The notes: generated from the letters alone by a model not told the origin. A DNA stretch of 64,000 bases from DATAEE01 sp963725145 (GCA_963725145.1 CAVRXL010000012.1:310001-374000); one strand, 5' to 3'; positions 26,784-37,972 are shown, counted from the stretch's first letter. A program made the numbers and translations.

Positions 26784-28345
26784 ACAAGAACCTTCGCTGG
26801 AAGCTCCTCGTCATCGTCGCCATCACCGCGCTGGCGATCTACGCGTTTTACCCACCGCGGGAAAAAATCCACCTCGGCCTGGACCTCAAAGGGGGCGTTC
26901 ACCTCATCCTGGCCGCTCAAACCGACGATGCGCTGCGGCTCGAGACGGAGACCACCGCCGAGCGCCTGCGCCAGCAGCTGCGCGAACGCGGGATCGCCTT
27001 CACGTCGCACCAGGTCGTCGACGCCTCGAGTTTCCGCGTCGACGGGGTCTCGTCGTCTCAGGACGCAGAGTTTCGGCGGATCGCCGACGACGAAACGGGC
27101 GCGGCGTTCACGCGCTCGTCGGACGTCGGCGCGTACACCTTCCGCCTTCGCGATCCGGTTACCGTGCAGCTCCGGCGGGACGCCGTGCGGCAGGCGCTGC
27201 AGACGATCGAAAAGCGCGTCAACGCGCTGGGCGTTGCAGAGCCGATCGTCACAGAGTACGGCTCGGCCGGAAATCAGATTCTCGTTCAGCTGCCGGGCGT
27301 GACCGACGTGCAGCGCGCGAAGGAGATCATCCGCTCGACGGCGCAGCTCGAGTTGAAGATCGTCGAAGACGGTCCGGCCGCGACTCGCGAGGCGCTGCTC
27401 GCCACTCGCAATGGCCAGCTGCCAGCGGACATGGAAATCGTGCCGGGAACGAGCGACGTCAGCGCGCCGGGCGAGCGCCCCGACACGGTGTTTTACCTCG
27501 TCCGCAAGGTCGCGGCGGTCCGGGGGACCGACTTACGAAACGCGCGGCCAACCCTCGATTCCAACAACCAGCCCGCGGTCGGCTTCTCACTCAGCCGCGA
27601 GGGCGCGCGGAAGTTCGGGACGGTGACCGCCGAGAACGTCGGCCGGCGCCTCGCGATCATCCTCGACGGCCGCGTCCAGTCGGCCCCCACGATCAACAAC
27701 CGGATCGACAGCGAAGGCATCATCGAGGGCATGTTTTCGAACCAGGAGGTCGCGGATCTCTCGCTCGTCTTGAAGTCGGGCGCGCTTCCGGTCTCGCTGA
27801 CGTATATGGAGCAGCGCACGATCGGTCCGAGCCTGGGGGCGGACTCGATTCGGAGCGGCATCACCGCGTCGGTGGGTGGACTCCTGCTCGTCGCGCTCTT
27901 CATGCTCGTGTACTACAAGCTCTCCGGCGTGAACGCCATCGTCTCCGTCATCCTGAACCTCGTGATCCTGCTCGGGTTCATGGCGTACCTGGGTGCGACG
28001 ATGACGCTGCCGGGGATCGCCGGGTTCGTCCTGACAATCGGCATGGGCGTGGACTCGAACGTGCTGATCTTCGAGCGCATCAAGGAGGAGCTCGGCACCG
28101 GCAAGAGCGTCCGGGCGGCCGTCGCCGCCGGATTCGACCGCGTGTTCCTCACCATTCTGGACACCCACGTGGCCTCGCTCATCGGCGCCGGGATCCTGTT
28201 CAACTTCGGCACGGGACCGATCCGAGGTTTTGCGACCACGCTGACGTTCGGCCTGCTGGCGAACGTCTTCACGGCCGTGTTCGTCTCGCGGACGCTCTTC
28301 GAGCTGGCTCTGTCGCGCCGTCAGGCGGCGACCCTGAGTATCTAG
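26780..28345 (+). CDS. secD: Protein translocase subunit SecD
   Basis: The protein is 521 residues. An N-terminal membrane helix is followed by LGLDLKGGVHLIL, then a large periplasmic domain, and a C-terminal bundle of five membrane helices with NLVILLGFMAYLGATMTLPG and GMGVDSNVLIFERIKEEL, carrying the conserved Asp used for proton-driven export. It is somewhat short compared with the roughly 600 residues of E. coli SecD, as in many non-enteric bacteria. It overlaps yajC by 4 bases, and secF follows 12 bases later. Confidence 0.95.
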   Translation: MNKNLRWKLLVIVAITALAIYAFYPPREKIHLGLDLKGGVHLILAAQTDDALRLETETTAERLRQQLRERGIAFTSHQVVDASSFRVDGVSSSQDAEFRRIADDETGAAFTRSSDVGAYTFRLRDPVTVQLRRDAVRQALQTIEKRVNALGVAEPIVTEYGSAGNQILVQLPGVTDVQRAKEIIRSTAQLELKIVEDGPAATREALLATRNGQLPADMEIVPGTSDVSAPGERPDTVFYLVRKVAAVRGTDLRNARPTLDSNNQPAVGFSLSREGARKFGTVTAENVGRRLAIILDGRVQSAPTINNRIDSEGIIEGMFSNQEVADLSLVLKSGALPVSLTYMEQRTIGPSLGADSIRSGITASVGGLLLVALFMLVYYKLSGVNAIVSVILNLVILLGFMAYLGATMTLPGIAGFVLTIGMGVDSNVLIFERIKEELGTGKSVRAAVAAGFDRVFLTILDTHVASLIGAGILFNFGTGPIRGFATTLTFGLLANVFTAVFVSRTLFELALSRRQAATLSI

Positions 28346-28357
28346 GGCGAAACGGAA

Positions 28358-29320
28358 ATGAAACTGTTTTCGAAGGTTCCGAATTTCAACTTCATCCGGT
28401 GGCGCTGGCATGCGCTGGCGCTGTCCACAGTTGTCATCATGGCGGGCGCCGCGCTCGTGCTCACTCGCGGCGTGCCGCTCGGCATCGACTTTTCGGGCGG
28501 GACGGCGATTGTGGTCCAGTTCGAGAAGCCGGTCACCGAACAGGCCGTCCTCGACGCGCTGGCCTCTCTGCCGGGCGAGAAGATCGTGACGACGGCCGGC
28601 CCGAACGAGATGCTGATCCGGCTGCCCGAGCTGGTCACCGAGCAGGGGGCGAGCCTCGAGCAGGGCGCGCGCGGCGTCTTCGATCGTCTCAAGCAGGCCA
28701 ACCTCGGGAACTTCGTCGAGCGGAGCACCGAGATCGTCGGGCCGGCGATCGGTCAGGACCTGCAACGCAAGGGGATCTACGCCACGCTCTTTTCGCTCGC
28801 CGCCATCACGGCCTATATCGCGGTCCGCTTCCGCGTGAGCTTCGCGCTCGGCTCGATCGTCGCGACGTTCCACGACATCCTGGTGACGTTCGCGTTTCTC
28901 GTGCTCTTCAAGTACGAGCTGTCGCTGAACATCATCGCGGCGATGCTCACGATGGTTGGCTATTCGGTCAACGACATGATCGTCATCTTCGACCGGGTCC
29001 GCGAGAACTCACGCCTGGCCCGGCGGGAACCGCTCGAGAAAGTGATCAACGACAGCATCAACCAGACGCTCACGCGGACGGTGATCACCTCAGGGACGAT
29101 CTTTCTGTCGGTGCTCGCGCTCTACCTCTTCGGCGGAGAGGTCCTCCAAGGGTTCGCGTTCACGATGCTGGTCGGCACGGTAGCGACGACCTATTCGGGG
29201 TGGTTCATCGCGCCATCGATCGCCATCATGCTGAGCAAGCCGTGCGGCGGTGTCGGTGCGCAGCGCGGCGGCGCCCGCCGGCGCCCCGCGTCCAAGCAAG
29301 AAACGCGCTTAGCGGTGTGA
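28358..29320 (+). CDS. secF: Protein translocase subunit SecF
   Basis: This 320-residue membrane protein has GVPLGIDFSGGTAIVVQF after the first helix, AVRFRVSFALGSIVATFHD and VGYSVNDMIVIFDRVREN in the conserved bundle, and a basic C-terminal tail rich in Arg and Gly. It works with SecD to pull proteins through the Sec channel. Its final GTG-TGA is also the GTG start of uppP. Confidence 0.95.
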   Translation: MKLFSKVPNFNFIRWRWHALALSTVVIMAGAALVLTRGVPLGIDFSGGTAIVVQFEKPVTEQAVLDALASLPGEKIVTTAGPNEMLIRLPELVTEQGASLEQGARGVFDRLKQANLGNFVERSTEIVGPAIGQDLQRKGIYATLFSLAAITAYIAVRFRVSFALGSIVATFHDILVTFAFLVLFKYELSLNIIAAMLTMVGYSVNDMIVIFDRVRENSRLARREPLEKVINDSINQTLTRTVITSGTIFLSVLALYLFGGEVLQGFAFTMLVGTVATTYSGWFIAPSIAIMLSKPCGGVGAQRGGARRRPASKQETRLAV

Positions 29321-30120
29321 CCTTTCTGGGGGCGGTCGTCCTCGGGATCGTCCAGGGTCTGACCGAGTTCTTGCCGGTCTCGAGCTCCGCGCACCTGATT
29401 CTGGGCCGTGCATTCTTCGGCTGGGACGCCGGCGCGCTGGGGCTCGCATTCGACGTCGCCTGTCACCTGGGCACGCTCCTGGCCGTCGTGCTGTTTTTCC
29501 GCGCGGAGCTCGTGCAGATGGCGGCGGCGCTTCCGAGGGCTCTGACCGCATCCGATCCGACCGCGCGCATGGTCCGCCTCATCGTCGTCGGCACGCTGCC
29601 GATCGTCGCCGCCGGCCTGCTGTACACCCATGACGTGGAGGCCGCGCTGCGCACGCCTGTCGTGGCGGCCGTGATGCTCGTGGTTGGCGGCGTGCTGATG
29701 CTCGTCGCGGAGCGCGTCGGCCGCGGCGTTCAGACCGAGGAGGCGCTCGGGCCCGGAGGAGCGCTCGCCATCGGCGCAGGTCAGGCGGCGGCGTTGGTTC
29801 CGGGCATGTCGCGCTCCGGCACGACCATCAGCATCGGGTTGTTCCTGGGATTGCGGCGCGACGCCGCCGCGCGGTTCACCTTTCTCCTCAGCATCCCGGC
29901 GATTCTGGCGGCCGCCGCCAAGGAAAGCCTCGAGCTGGCGAGAACGGGCCTGTCTGCAGATGCCGCGGCGCTGTTTGCGGTGGGGATGATCGTCTCAGGT
30001 GTGGTGGGGTATCTCACGATCCGGTTTTTCCTGCGCTACCTCGCAGGGCATCGGCTGGACGTGTTCGCGTACTATCGCTTCGCGCTGGCGGCGGTGACGT
30101 TCGTCTGGCTAGGGTGGTAG
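29317..30120 (+). CDS. uppP: Undecaprenyl-diphosphatase (BacA/UppP)
   Basis: This 267-residue membrane enzyme recycles undecaprenyl diphosphate for cell-wall synthesis. It has both signature motifs: QGLTEFLPVSSSAHLIL near the N-terminus and LVPGMSRSGTTIS in the second half. The start at GTG 29317 overlaps the secF stop (GTGA). A long in-frame extension upstream is only a shadow of secD and secF. Confidence 0.93.
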   Translation: MTFLGAVVLGIVQGLTEFLPVSSSAHLILGRAFFGWDAGALGLAFDVACHLGTLLAVVLFFRAELVQMAAALPRALTASDPTARMVRLIVVGTLPIVAAGLLYTHDVEAALRTPVVAAVMLVVGGVLMLVAERVGRGVQTEEALGPGGALAIGAGQAAALVPGMSRSGTTISIGLFLGLRRDAAARFTFLLSIPAILAAAAKESLELARTGLSADAAALFAVGMIVSGVVGYLTIRFFLRYLAGHRLDVFAYYRFALAAVTFVWLGW

Positions 30121-30194
30121 AACGCAGTGATCAAGCGCTCTGAGAGCAGACAGCCGTTCGCATCAGCGCGGCGAGCGATGCGAGCCGTGGTAGG

Positions 30195-30216
30195 CGCTGG
30201 GGGTGGGGCCCCAGCG
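30195..30216 (+). repeat. Hairpin before the DUF502 gene
   Basis: CGCTGGGG-GTGGGG-CCCCAGCG is a perfect 8-bp stem 12 bases before the DUF502 start. It lacks a T-run and could act as an attenuator or mRNA stabiliser. Confidence 0.4.
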
Positions 30217-30228
30217 CGAATCTAAAAA

Positions 30229-30852
30229 ATGCTGCAATGGCTCCGGCGCAGCTTCGTGACCGGCTTCTTCGTCATCGTGCCGCTCGGAATCAGCATCGTG
30301 GCGTTCGTCTGGATCTTCCGGTTCGTCGACGGGATTACGGGGCCGTATTACGCCAGATGGCTCGGACGCGAGATCCCGGGTCTCGGAATACTGACGACGG
30401 CCGTCGCGATCCTGGCGGTGGGAGCGGTTGCAACGAACGTCCTCGGCAAGCGACTGCTGTCGCAAGCCGAAGGATGGCTTCTGCGCGTCCCGGTTTTCAA
30501 AACGGTCTACGCGCCGGTCAAGCAGCTCGTCGTCGCGTTTTCGCCCGACAACGAGTTTGGCTTCAAGCGTGTCGTGCTCATCGAGGACGCATCGGGACGT
30601 TTCCTGCTCGGGTTTCTGACGCGCGAGTTCACGGTCGATCGCGGAACCGGACCCGAGGCGATGATCGCGGTGTACGTGCCGACGAATCATCTGTATCTGG
30701 GCGACGTGGTGATTTGCGCGCGCGATCGCGCCGCGTTCCCCGACATCACGGTGGAGCAGGGGATTCGGGTGTTCCTGACGGGCGGGATGGCGCTGGCGGC
30801 GCGGCTCCGACTCCGGCGCGGCGACGATCGCGTCCACGACTACCGCGTCTGA
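30229..30852 (+). CDS. DUF502 family membrane protein
   Basis: This 207-residue protein has two N-terminal membrane helices (FVTGFFVIVPLGISIVAFVW and ILTTAVAILAVGAVATNVLG) and a cytosolic-type beta-rich domain with the DUF502 hallmarks VPVFKTVYAPVKQLV and YVPTNHLYLGDVV. The function is not firmly established. An A-rich stretch (CTAAAAA), not a ribosome binding site, precedes the ATG. It lies between uppP and the membrane pyrophosphatase. Confidence 0.87.
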   Translation: MLQWLRRSFVTGFFVIVPLGISIVAFVWIFRFVDGITGPYYARWLGREIPGLGILTTAVAILAVGAVATNVLGKRLLSQAEGWLLRVPVFKTVYAPVKQLVVAFSPDNEFGFKRVVLIEDASGRFLLGFLTREFTVDRGTGPEAMIAVYVPTNHLYLGDVVICARDRAAFPDITVEQGIRVFLTGGMALAARLRLRRGDDRVHDYRV

Positions 30853-30889
30853 TGGTAGGATTACTGATTTCTGTGTGCCGAGAGGTGTC

Positions 30890-33373
<2,484 letters not shown>

Positions 33374-33379
33374 GCAACC

Positions 33380-33403
33380 GCCCGGGATACCGCGGTATCC
33401 GGG
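33380..33403 (+). terminator. Possible terminator hairpin after the pyrophosphatase
   Basis: CCCGGGATACCG-CGGTATCCGGG is a near-perfect inverted repeat 8 bases after the stop. It is followed only by GTTTT about 25 bases later, so termination is uncertain. Confidence 0.35.
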
Positions 33404-33458
33404 CTGAGGCCCTGGTCCGTTTTCCCGGAACCGGTGTCTAACCGGTGAAGCAGTTTCG

Positions 33459-33489
33459 TTGACACGCGTTTTTGGGTCTGATCTATACT
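33459..33489 (+). promoter_or_regulatory. Promoter of the tonB-exbB-exbD cluster
   Basis: A perfect -35 TTGACA (33459-33464) and TATACT (33484-33489) are separated by 19 bases, a little long. It lies about 80 bases before the tonB start. AACCGGTGTCTAACCGG at 33429-33445 sits just upstream and may be a second control element. Confidence 0.6.
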
Positions 33490-33567
33490 TGGCGCTCTTT
33501 CGTGGGCGCCACGGGTGGCCGGGGGGATCACCTCCGGTTCGGGCCACCGCGGTGGGAGGAGAATCCC

Positions 33568-34290
33568 GTGCCGAAAGACATGTTCGGGGACGTCGTCGAA
33601 CCCTCGATCAAAGTCGGAACGAAGCAGTGGTACACCGTTCCGCTGTCGATTGCGGTCCATACGCTCATCTTTGGCGGGATCATCATCATCCCGTTGATGG
33701 CTGCTGACGTGCTGCCGACGCCGCCCACGATGATGGCGTTCGTCGGCGCGCCGCCGCCGCCCCCGCCGCCGCCACCTCCGCCCCCGCCGCCGGCCGCGGC
33801 GATCCCGAAGGCGCCGCCGGTCGAGATGCCGAATGCTGCGGCCGCGCCTGTGGAGGCGCCGTCGGAGATCACGCCAGAGACGGGCGTGACCGGCACGGAA
33901 GGCGTGACGGGCGGCGTTGAAGGCGGAGTTCCTGGAGGCGTCGTCGGAGGCGTCGTGGGCGGACTGCCCGAAGCGCCACCGCCGCCCCCGCCGCCGCCGA
34001 CCGCGCCGATCCGCGTTGGCGGGAACATCAAGGCGCCGCAGAAACGGAAGCACGTCAATCCGGTCTACCCGCCCATCGCGCAGTCGGCGCGCGTGCAGGG
34101 CGTCGTGATCATCGAGGCGACGATCGGCCCGGACGGTCGAGTTAGGGACGCCAAGGTCCTCCGATCGATCCCCTTGCTCGATCAGGCGGCGCTCGACGCC
34201 GTCAAGCAGTGGGAGTTCACGCCGACGCTGCTCAACGGAGTCCCCGTGCCGGTCATCATGACCGTGACTGTCAACTTCACCTTGCAATAG
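33568..34290 (+). CDS. TonB-family energy transducer
   Basis: The protein is 240 residues. One membrane helix (VPLSIAVHTLIFGGIIIIPL, about 19-38) is followed by a run of 14 prolines near residues 57-70, a Gly/Val-rich stretch, a second proline run, and a C-terminal TonB domain (YPPIAQSARVQGVVIIEATI, then LDQAALDAVKQWEFTPTLLN). It transmits inner-membrane energy to outer-membrane receptors. GTG 33568 is chosen because GGAGGAG lies 6-7 bases upstream. It is followed by exbB and three exbD genes. Confidence 0.9.
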   Translation: MPKDMFGDVVEPSIKVGTKQWYTVPLSIAVHTLIFGGIIIIPLMAADVLPTPPTMMAFVGAPPPPPPPPPPPPPPAAAIPKAPPVEMPNAAAAPVEAPSEITPETGVTGTEGVTGGVEGGVPGGVVGGVVGGLPEAPPPPPPPPTAPIRVGGNIKAPQKRKHVNPVYPPIAQSARVQGVVIIEATIGPDGRVRDAKVLRSIPLLDQAALDAVKQWEFTPTLLNGVPVPVIMTVTVNFTLQ

Positions 34291-34337
34291 GTGTCATCCA
34301 GCGGGCCTGAGCCCCCGCTACGATCTCGGAGGGTGCG

Positions 34338-35021
34338 ATGGAAGGCGGAATGGATCTGATTCACATGTGGAACCAGATGGGCTGGGTGGCGAAAGCTATC
34401 GGCGTCATCCTGATCATCATGTCCATGTGGTCGTTCGGCGTCGCGATCGAGCGCATTTATACGTTCAACCAGGCGCGTAAGCAGTCCAAGCAGTACGCGC
34501 CGCAGGTAGCCAAGCACCTCAAGGAGGGGCGCCTGAAGGATGCGATCGCGGTGTCCTCATCGAAGAACTACCGCTACAGCCACCTCGCGAAGGTCGTGCT
34601 CGCAGGCCTGCAGGAATACCAGTTCCAGCAGGAGTCGGGGTCGAACCTGAGCCGGGAAGACCTGGTCGACACCGTGCGCCGCGCCATCCAGCGCGCGTCG
34701 GCGCTCACGGCGAACGATCTCAAGAAGGGCGTTTCGGCGCTCGCGACGATCGGCTCGACCGCGCCGTTCGTCGGGCTCCTGGGAACCGTCGTCGGCATCA
34801 TCACCGCGTTCCAGGGCATCGCGGCGACCGGGTCGGGCGGCATCGGTGCCGTGTCGGCCGGTATCGCCGAGGCGCTCGTCGAGACGGCGCTCGGGCTGCT
34901 CGTGGCGATCCCGGCGGTGTGGTTCTACAACTACCTCACCGGACGCATCGAGTACTTCAACGTCGAGATGGACAACTCGTCGTCGGAGCTGGTCGACTAT
35001 TTCATCAAGAAGACCGCGTAG
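34338..35021 (+). CDS. exbB: MotA/TolQ/ExbB proton channel family protein
   Basis: This 227-residue membrane protein has an N-terminal helix at about 16-35 and the conserved two-helix channel core (KKGVSALATIGSTAPFVGLLG, then TALGLLVAIPAVWFYNYLTG). With ExbD it forms the proton-driven motor that powers TonB. GGAGGG lies just before the ATG. The C-terminal soluble helix is normal. Confidence 0.92.
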   Translation: MEGGMDLIHMWNQMGWVAKAIGVILIIMSMWSFGVAIERIYTFNQARKQSKQYAPQVAKHLKEGRLKDAIAVSSSKNYRYSHLAKVVLAGLQEYQFQQESGSNLSREDLVDTVRRAIQRASALTANDLKKGVSALATIGSTAPFVGLLGTVVGIITAFQGIAATGSGGIGAVSAGIAEALVETALGLLVAIPAVWFYNYLTGRIEYFNVEMDNSSSELVDYFIKKTA

Positions 35022-35033
35022 CACGCAGCGCTT

Positions 35034-35091
35034 CGAGGGCTGCCCGTCGCAGCCCTCGCAGCTGCCCCGTAGCGCAGCCCTTTAGGGCTGC
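35034..35091 (+). repeat. Two hairpins sharing GCAGCCC between exbB and exbD
   Basis: CGAGGGCTGC-CCGTC-GCAGCCCTCG (35034-35058, 10-bp stem) is followed by GCAGCCC-TTTA-GGGCTGC (35074-35091, 7-bp stem). The GCAGCCC half-sites are interchangeable, so alternative pairings are possible. This may tune the ExbB:ExbD ratio or mRNA stability. Confidence 0.55.
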
Positions 35092-35106
35092 CTTGGAGCT
35101 TTTCCA

Positions 35107-35550
35107 ATGGCAATGGATGTTGGCGGCGCAAAAGGCGGGCTGAAGGCCGATATCAACGTGACGCCACTCGTCGACGTCATGCTGGTGCTGCTCATTATCA
35201 TGATGCTGGTCGCCCCCATGCTCCAGAAAGGCGTCGACGTCAGGCTGCCCGAGGCGGTCAATACGTCGGACAAGCCGGACACGCAGGAGCAGACGGTGAT
35301 CCACGTCACCGCCCACAAGGAGTTCTACGTCAACGGCGTCAAGGTCCTGGAGCGCGATTTCCTCGATCGCGTGCAGGCGGTCCTCGAAGAGAAGAAAGAG
35401 AAGATCGTGCTGATCAAGGGGGACCAGGACGCGCCGTACAGCTCCATCATGCAGGCGATGGACGAGCTCCGGAAGGCGGGCATCGAGGACATCGGCCTCA
35501 TCACCGAGCGCAAGCTGCGGCCGGGTGAGAGCGCGAGCGGAGGGAAGTAA
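35107..35550 (+). CDS. exbD: ExbD/TolR family biopolymer transport protein (copy 1)
   Basis: The protein is 147 residues. A short cytosolic lead (KADINVTPLVDVML) runs into a single membrane helix with the conserved Asp (V-D-V), then a periplasmic domain with ITERKLRPG at the end. It partners ExbB. GGAG lies 8 bases before the ATG. Its stop overlaps the next ATG by one base. Confidence 0.92.
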   Translation: MAMDVGGAKGGLKADINVTPLVDVMLVLLIIMMLVAPMLQKGVDVRLPEAVNTSDKPDTQEQTVIHVTAHKEFYVNGVKVLERDFLDRVQAVLEEKKEKIVLIKGDQDAPYSSIMQAMDELRKAGIEDIGLITERKLRPGESASGGK

Positions 35551-36023
35551 TGGCGCACGCCCACAAGCACTTCGGCGCCGACCGTGTCGTCACGGCGGAA
35601 GTGCCGCACGCGACGGCCGACATGAACGTCACGCCGCTCATCGACGTGCTGCTCGTCCTGCTCATCATCTTCATGGCGGCCCTCCCGCTCACCCAGAAGG
35701 GGGTCGACATCAACCTGCCGCTCGAGACGCGCTCCGCGAATCAGGCGCAGCCGGACGTCAGCCAGATCGTCGTCGAGTACACCGCCGACCGCCGGATCTC
35801 CGTCAACAAGTCCGACGTCTCGATCGCCGAGCTCGAGGAGCGGCTGCGGAACATCTTCGAGCAGCGCAAGGAAAAGACGATGTTCATCGTCGGCGATGGT
35901 TCGCTGCGCTATGGCGAGATCGTCGCGGTCATCGACGCGGCGCGAGGCGCAGGCGTCGAGAAGGTCGGCATCGTCACAACGGGTATGCGCCAGGCCGCCG
36001 GCGCCTCTCCGAGCACCAACTAG
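35550..36023 (+). CDS. exbD: ExbD/TolR family biopolymer transport protein (copy 2)
   Basis: This 157-residue paralogue of copy 1 has ADMNVTPLIDVLLVLLIIFM with the essential Asp of the membrane helix and a periplasmic domain ending GVEKVGIVT. The N-terminus has an extra His-rich lead (MAHAHKHF). It is translationally coupled to copy 1 by a one-base stop/start overlap. Confidence 0.92.
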   Translation: MAHAHKHFGADRVVTAEVPHATADMNVTPLIDVLLVLLIIFMAALPLTQKGVDINLPLETRSANQAQPDVSQIVVEYTADRRISVNKSDVSIAELEERLRNIFEQRKEKTMFIVGDGSLRYGEIVAVIDAARGAGVEKVGIVTTGMRQAAGASPSTN

Positions 36024-36132
36024 CCGCACGACAGCGGCGCGCGTTGTTACCATCCGAGGGCCGCACGGCCGTCACGTGCGGCCCTCGAGCTTTGTACCGA
36101 GGTTTCGCGACGTCCTCCGCCTCGGTCCCGCT

Positions 36133-36159
36133 GAACTTCGCTCCCGAACGGGTGTCTAA
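36133..36159 (+). promoter_or_regulatory. Candidate ECF sigma-E-like promoter before exbD copy 3
   Basis: GAACTT (36133-36138), 16 bases, then TCTAA (36155-36159) matches the envelope-stress sigma-E pattern (GGAACTT-N16-TCTAA). It lies 18 bases before the third exbD, which is separated from copy 2 by 153 bases. Confidence 0.45.
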
Positions 36160-36176
36160 GCGTTCAGGAGGTGGTC

Positions 36177-36602
36177 ATGCGGCCCGCCAGCGTCCGCCCG
36201 AACGCGCTTCGTCCGAGCGCCGAGATGAATCTCACCCCGCTCATCGACATCCTTCTCGTCCTCCTGATCATCTTCATGGCGGCTCTGCCACTCACGCAGA
36301 AGGGCCTCGACGTGGCGGTGCCCGAAACCGTCAGCCCGGGTGCGGCGCCACGACAGATGCCGCCCTCTCAGATCGTCCTGGAGTATTTCGTCGACGGAAA
36401 CCTGCGCATCAACAGGACGCCCATCGCGCGCGCGGAACTGGAGGACCGCCTGCGCGCGCTGTACTCGGGTCGAATGGATCGCACGCTGTATCTGATGGGG
36501 GATGGTGGACTCCGCTACGGTCAGGTAATTGACGTTATCGACATCGCGCGGGGAGCCGGCGTGAACCGAATCGGGGTTGTCACCGAACGAAGCCGCCAGT
36601 GA
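36177..36602 (+). CDS. exbD: ExbD/TolR family biopolymer transport protein (copy 3)
   Basis: The protein is 141 residues. AEMNLTPLIDILLVLLIIFM forms the Asp-bearing membrane helix, nearly identical to copy 2, and the periplasmic domain ends GVNRIGVVTERSRQ. The ATG at 36177 has AGGAGG 5 bases upstream, better than the GTG at 36171. Unlike copies 1 and 2 it has its own upstream region with a sigma-E-like motif, so it may be induced separately. Confidence 0.9.
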   Translation: MRPASVRPNALRPSAEMNLTPLIDILLVLLIIFMAALPLTQKGLDVAVPETVSPGAAPRQMPPSQIVLEYFVDGNLRINRTPIARAELEDRLRALYSGRMDRTLYLMGDGGLRYGQVIDVIDIARGAGVNRIGVVTERSRQ

Positions 36603-36682
36603 ACGCACCGTCGAGCCGGTTGGCCGGCCGATGAATCCGGACCGCTGCTTGCAACAGCGTGAGGCAGCGATTGGAGCCGACG

Positions 36683-37645
36683 GTGCCCACTCATACCTCT
36701 CCCGAAACTCTGGTTCGCGACCAGCTCGATAAGCTGAGCGCCCAGCTTCCCGCGGTCCGCGACGGCGACGACGATGCGATCCACGATGCGCGCGTGGCTA
36801 CACGCCGGCTGCGAGAGGCGCTGCCGCTGCTGGGCTCGTCGCCGCCGGCCGCTGAGAAAGCCCAACGATGGCTCAAGAAGACGGGTCGAGGGTTGGGCCG
36901 CCTCCGCGATCTCGATGTCATGCTCGAGCTCGCCATCGCCACGGTCCGGCGTCTGCCGGCTGCCGCCGTTCCGCTTCAACATCTCATGGTCGAGCTGCGC
37001 GCATCGCGTGATGCCCGCCTGCGCCGCGCGGTCAAGCGGCTCGAACGAGAGGACAATCGGGCGAAGCTGGCCCCGCTTCGGTCCGGGCGACGCGCGATGT
37101 GGTGGCCCGCTGCCGGCGGGGCGCCGTCATGGCGCGCCCTACTCGCCGATCGCATTCTCCGGAGGGCGAATGAGCTCGAGACAGCGATTGCACGAGCGGG
37201 CCGTGTTCACTTCCCGAACCGCGTGCATGCCGTCCGGGTTGCGGCGAAGAAGCTGCGGTATGCGCTCGAGGCCGCAGAGGCCACCGGGACCGTCCGAGTG
37301 TCCGGAGCGCTGGCGCTGCTGAAGCGCGTCCAGGATGTGCTCGGCGACCTGCACGACCGCCATGTGTTCCTGCAGGCCGTAGCCGAGCGCGCCTCCCAGG
37401 CTGCGCCGGAGACCGCCGTGGCCTTCGATGCCGTGCGCGCGTACCTCGAAGCGGGGTGTCGCGACATGCACGAGCGCTACCTCGAGGAACGCGACGATCT
37501 GATCGAGCTCTGCGGGACGGCGCGGGCCGCCGTGCGTCCGCGCCGGCGCGGCTTCCTGGCGGCGGCCGGGGGGTCATTCGCTCTCGCCGCCGCGGGAGCG
37601 CTCGCGGTCCGGCCGGCGGTTCGCCTGCTCAGGCGGGCGGGATGA
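36683..37645 (+). CDS. CHAD-domain protein with C-terminal membrane segment
   Basis: This 320-residue protein has the conserved His/Arg/Lys pattern of CHAD domains, which bind polyphosphate: DDDAIHDARVATRRLREAL near 30, LGRLRDLDVML, and in the second repeat HAVRVAAKKLRYALE and DVLGDLHDRHVF. A basic stretch (RPRRRG) and a hydrophobic C-terminal helix follow, perhaps a membrane anchor. GTG 36683 has GGAG 6 bases upstream. It has no CYTH partner here. Its 3' end overlaps the small minus-strand TPR gene by 17 bases. Confidence 0.87.
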   Translation: MPTHTSPETLVRDQLDKLSAQLPAVRDGDDDAIHDARVATRRLREALPLLGSSPPAAEKAQRWLKKTGRGLGRLRDLDVMLELAIATVRRLPAAAVPLQHLMVELRASRDARLRRAVKRLEREDNRAKLAPLRSGRRAMWWPAAGGAPSWRALLADRILRRANELETAIARAGRVHFPNRVHAVRVAAKKLRYALEAAEATGTVRVSGALALLKRVQDVLGDLHDRHVFLQAVAERASQAAPETAVAFDAVRAYLEAGCRDMHERYLEERDDLIELCGTARAAVRPRRRGFLAAAGGSFALAAAGALAVRPAVRLLRRAG

Positions 37646-37961
37646 GCTCGATCCTCTGCGCGTCCACTGCCGCGTGCCGGAGCGCGTCCGCCTCGAGCTC
37701 GAGTGCGGCGCGCGCCACTGAATTCCGTTCCAGAGCGGCATGCAGACGGAGAAGGAGCACTTTGTAGGTCAGCGCCTGAGGATGAGCAGGCGCGAGCGTC
37801 AGCGCTGAATGAACGGCACTCAAGCCATCGCGTACGAGGGCGGACTTCTCGGCCTCGGCGATCGCATAGCCACGGAACGCGCGGTCCCAACAACTGGCGG
37901 CGTGCGCGCACAGCGCGCCCGGGTCCTCGGTTCCAGGCGCGCGCACGTCCCGTTCCGGCAC
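37629..37961 (-). CDS. Small TPR-like protein, partial duplicate of the neighbouring TPR gene
   Basis: The protein is 110 residues. The middle reads CWDRAFRGYAIAEAEKSALV then DGLSAVHSALTLAPAHPQAL, which aligns with WEKAYKDF and DGLKAADQALDLNKDYLEAL at the C-terminus of the protein encoded at 37973-38947. The later KVLLLRLHAAL matches KNLLLREKAKL. It therefore looks like a detached copy of that C-terminal TPR module. It starts at GTG 37961, 11 bases after its neighbour's stop, with no clear ribosome binding site. Lacking a signal peptide, it may be a degenerate remnant or a cytosolic partner. Confidence 0.6.
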   Translation of the reverse strand: MPERDVRAPGTEDPGALCAHAASCWDRAFRGYAIAEAEKSALVRDGLSAVHSALTLAPAHPQALTYKVLLLRLHAALERNSVARAALELEADALRHAAVDAQRIELIPPA

Positions 37962-37972
37962 CGCGCCGGGAC

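Noticed and set aside
26728..29316. Long plus-strand frame running through yajC-secD-secF into uppP
   Set aside because: Only the uppP part after 29317 is coding; the rest is an alternative frame of secD and secF.
33472..33567. Upstream in-frame ATG for tonB at 33472
   Set aside because: It lies within the promoter region, and GTG 33568 has a strong GGAGGAG at the right distance.
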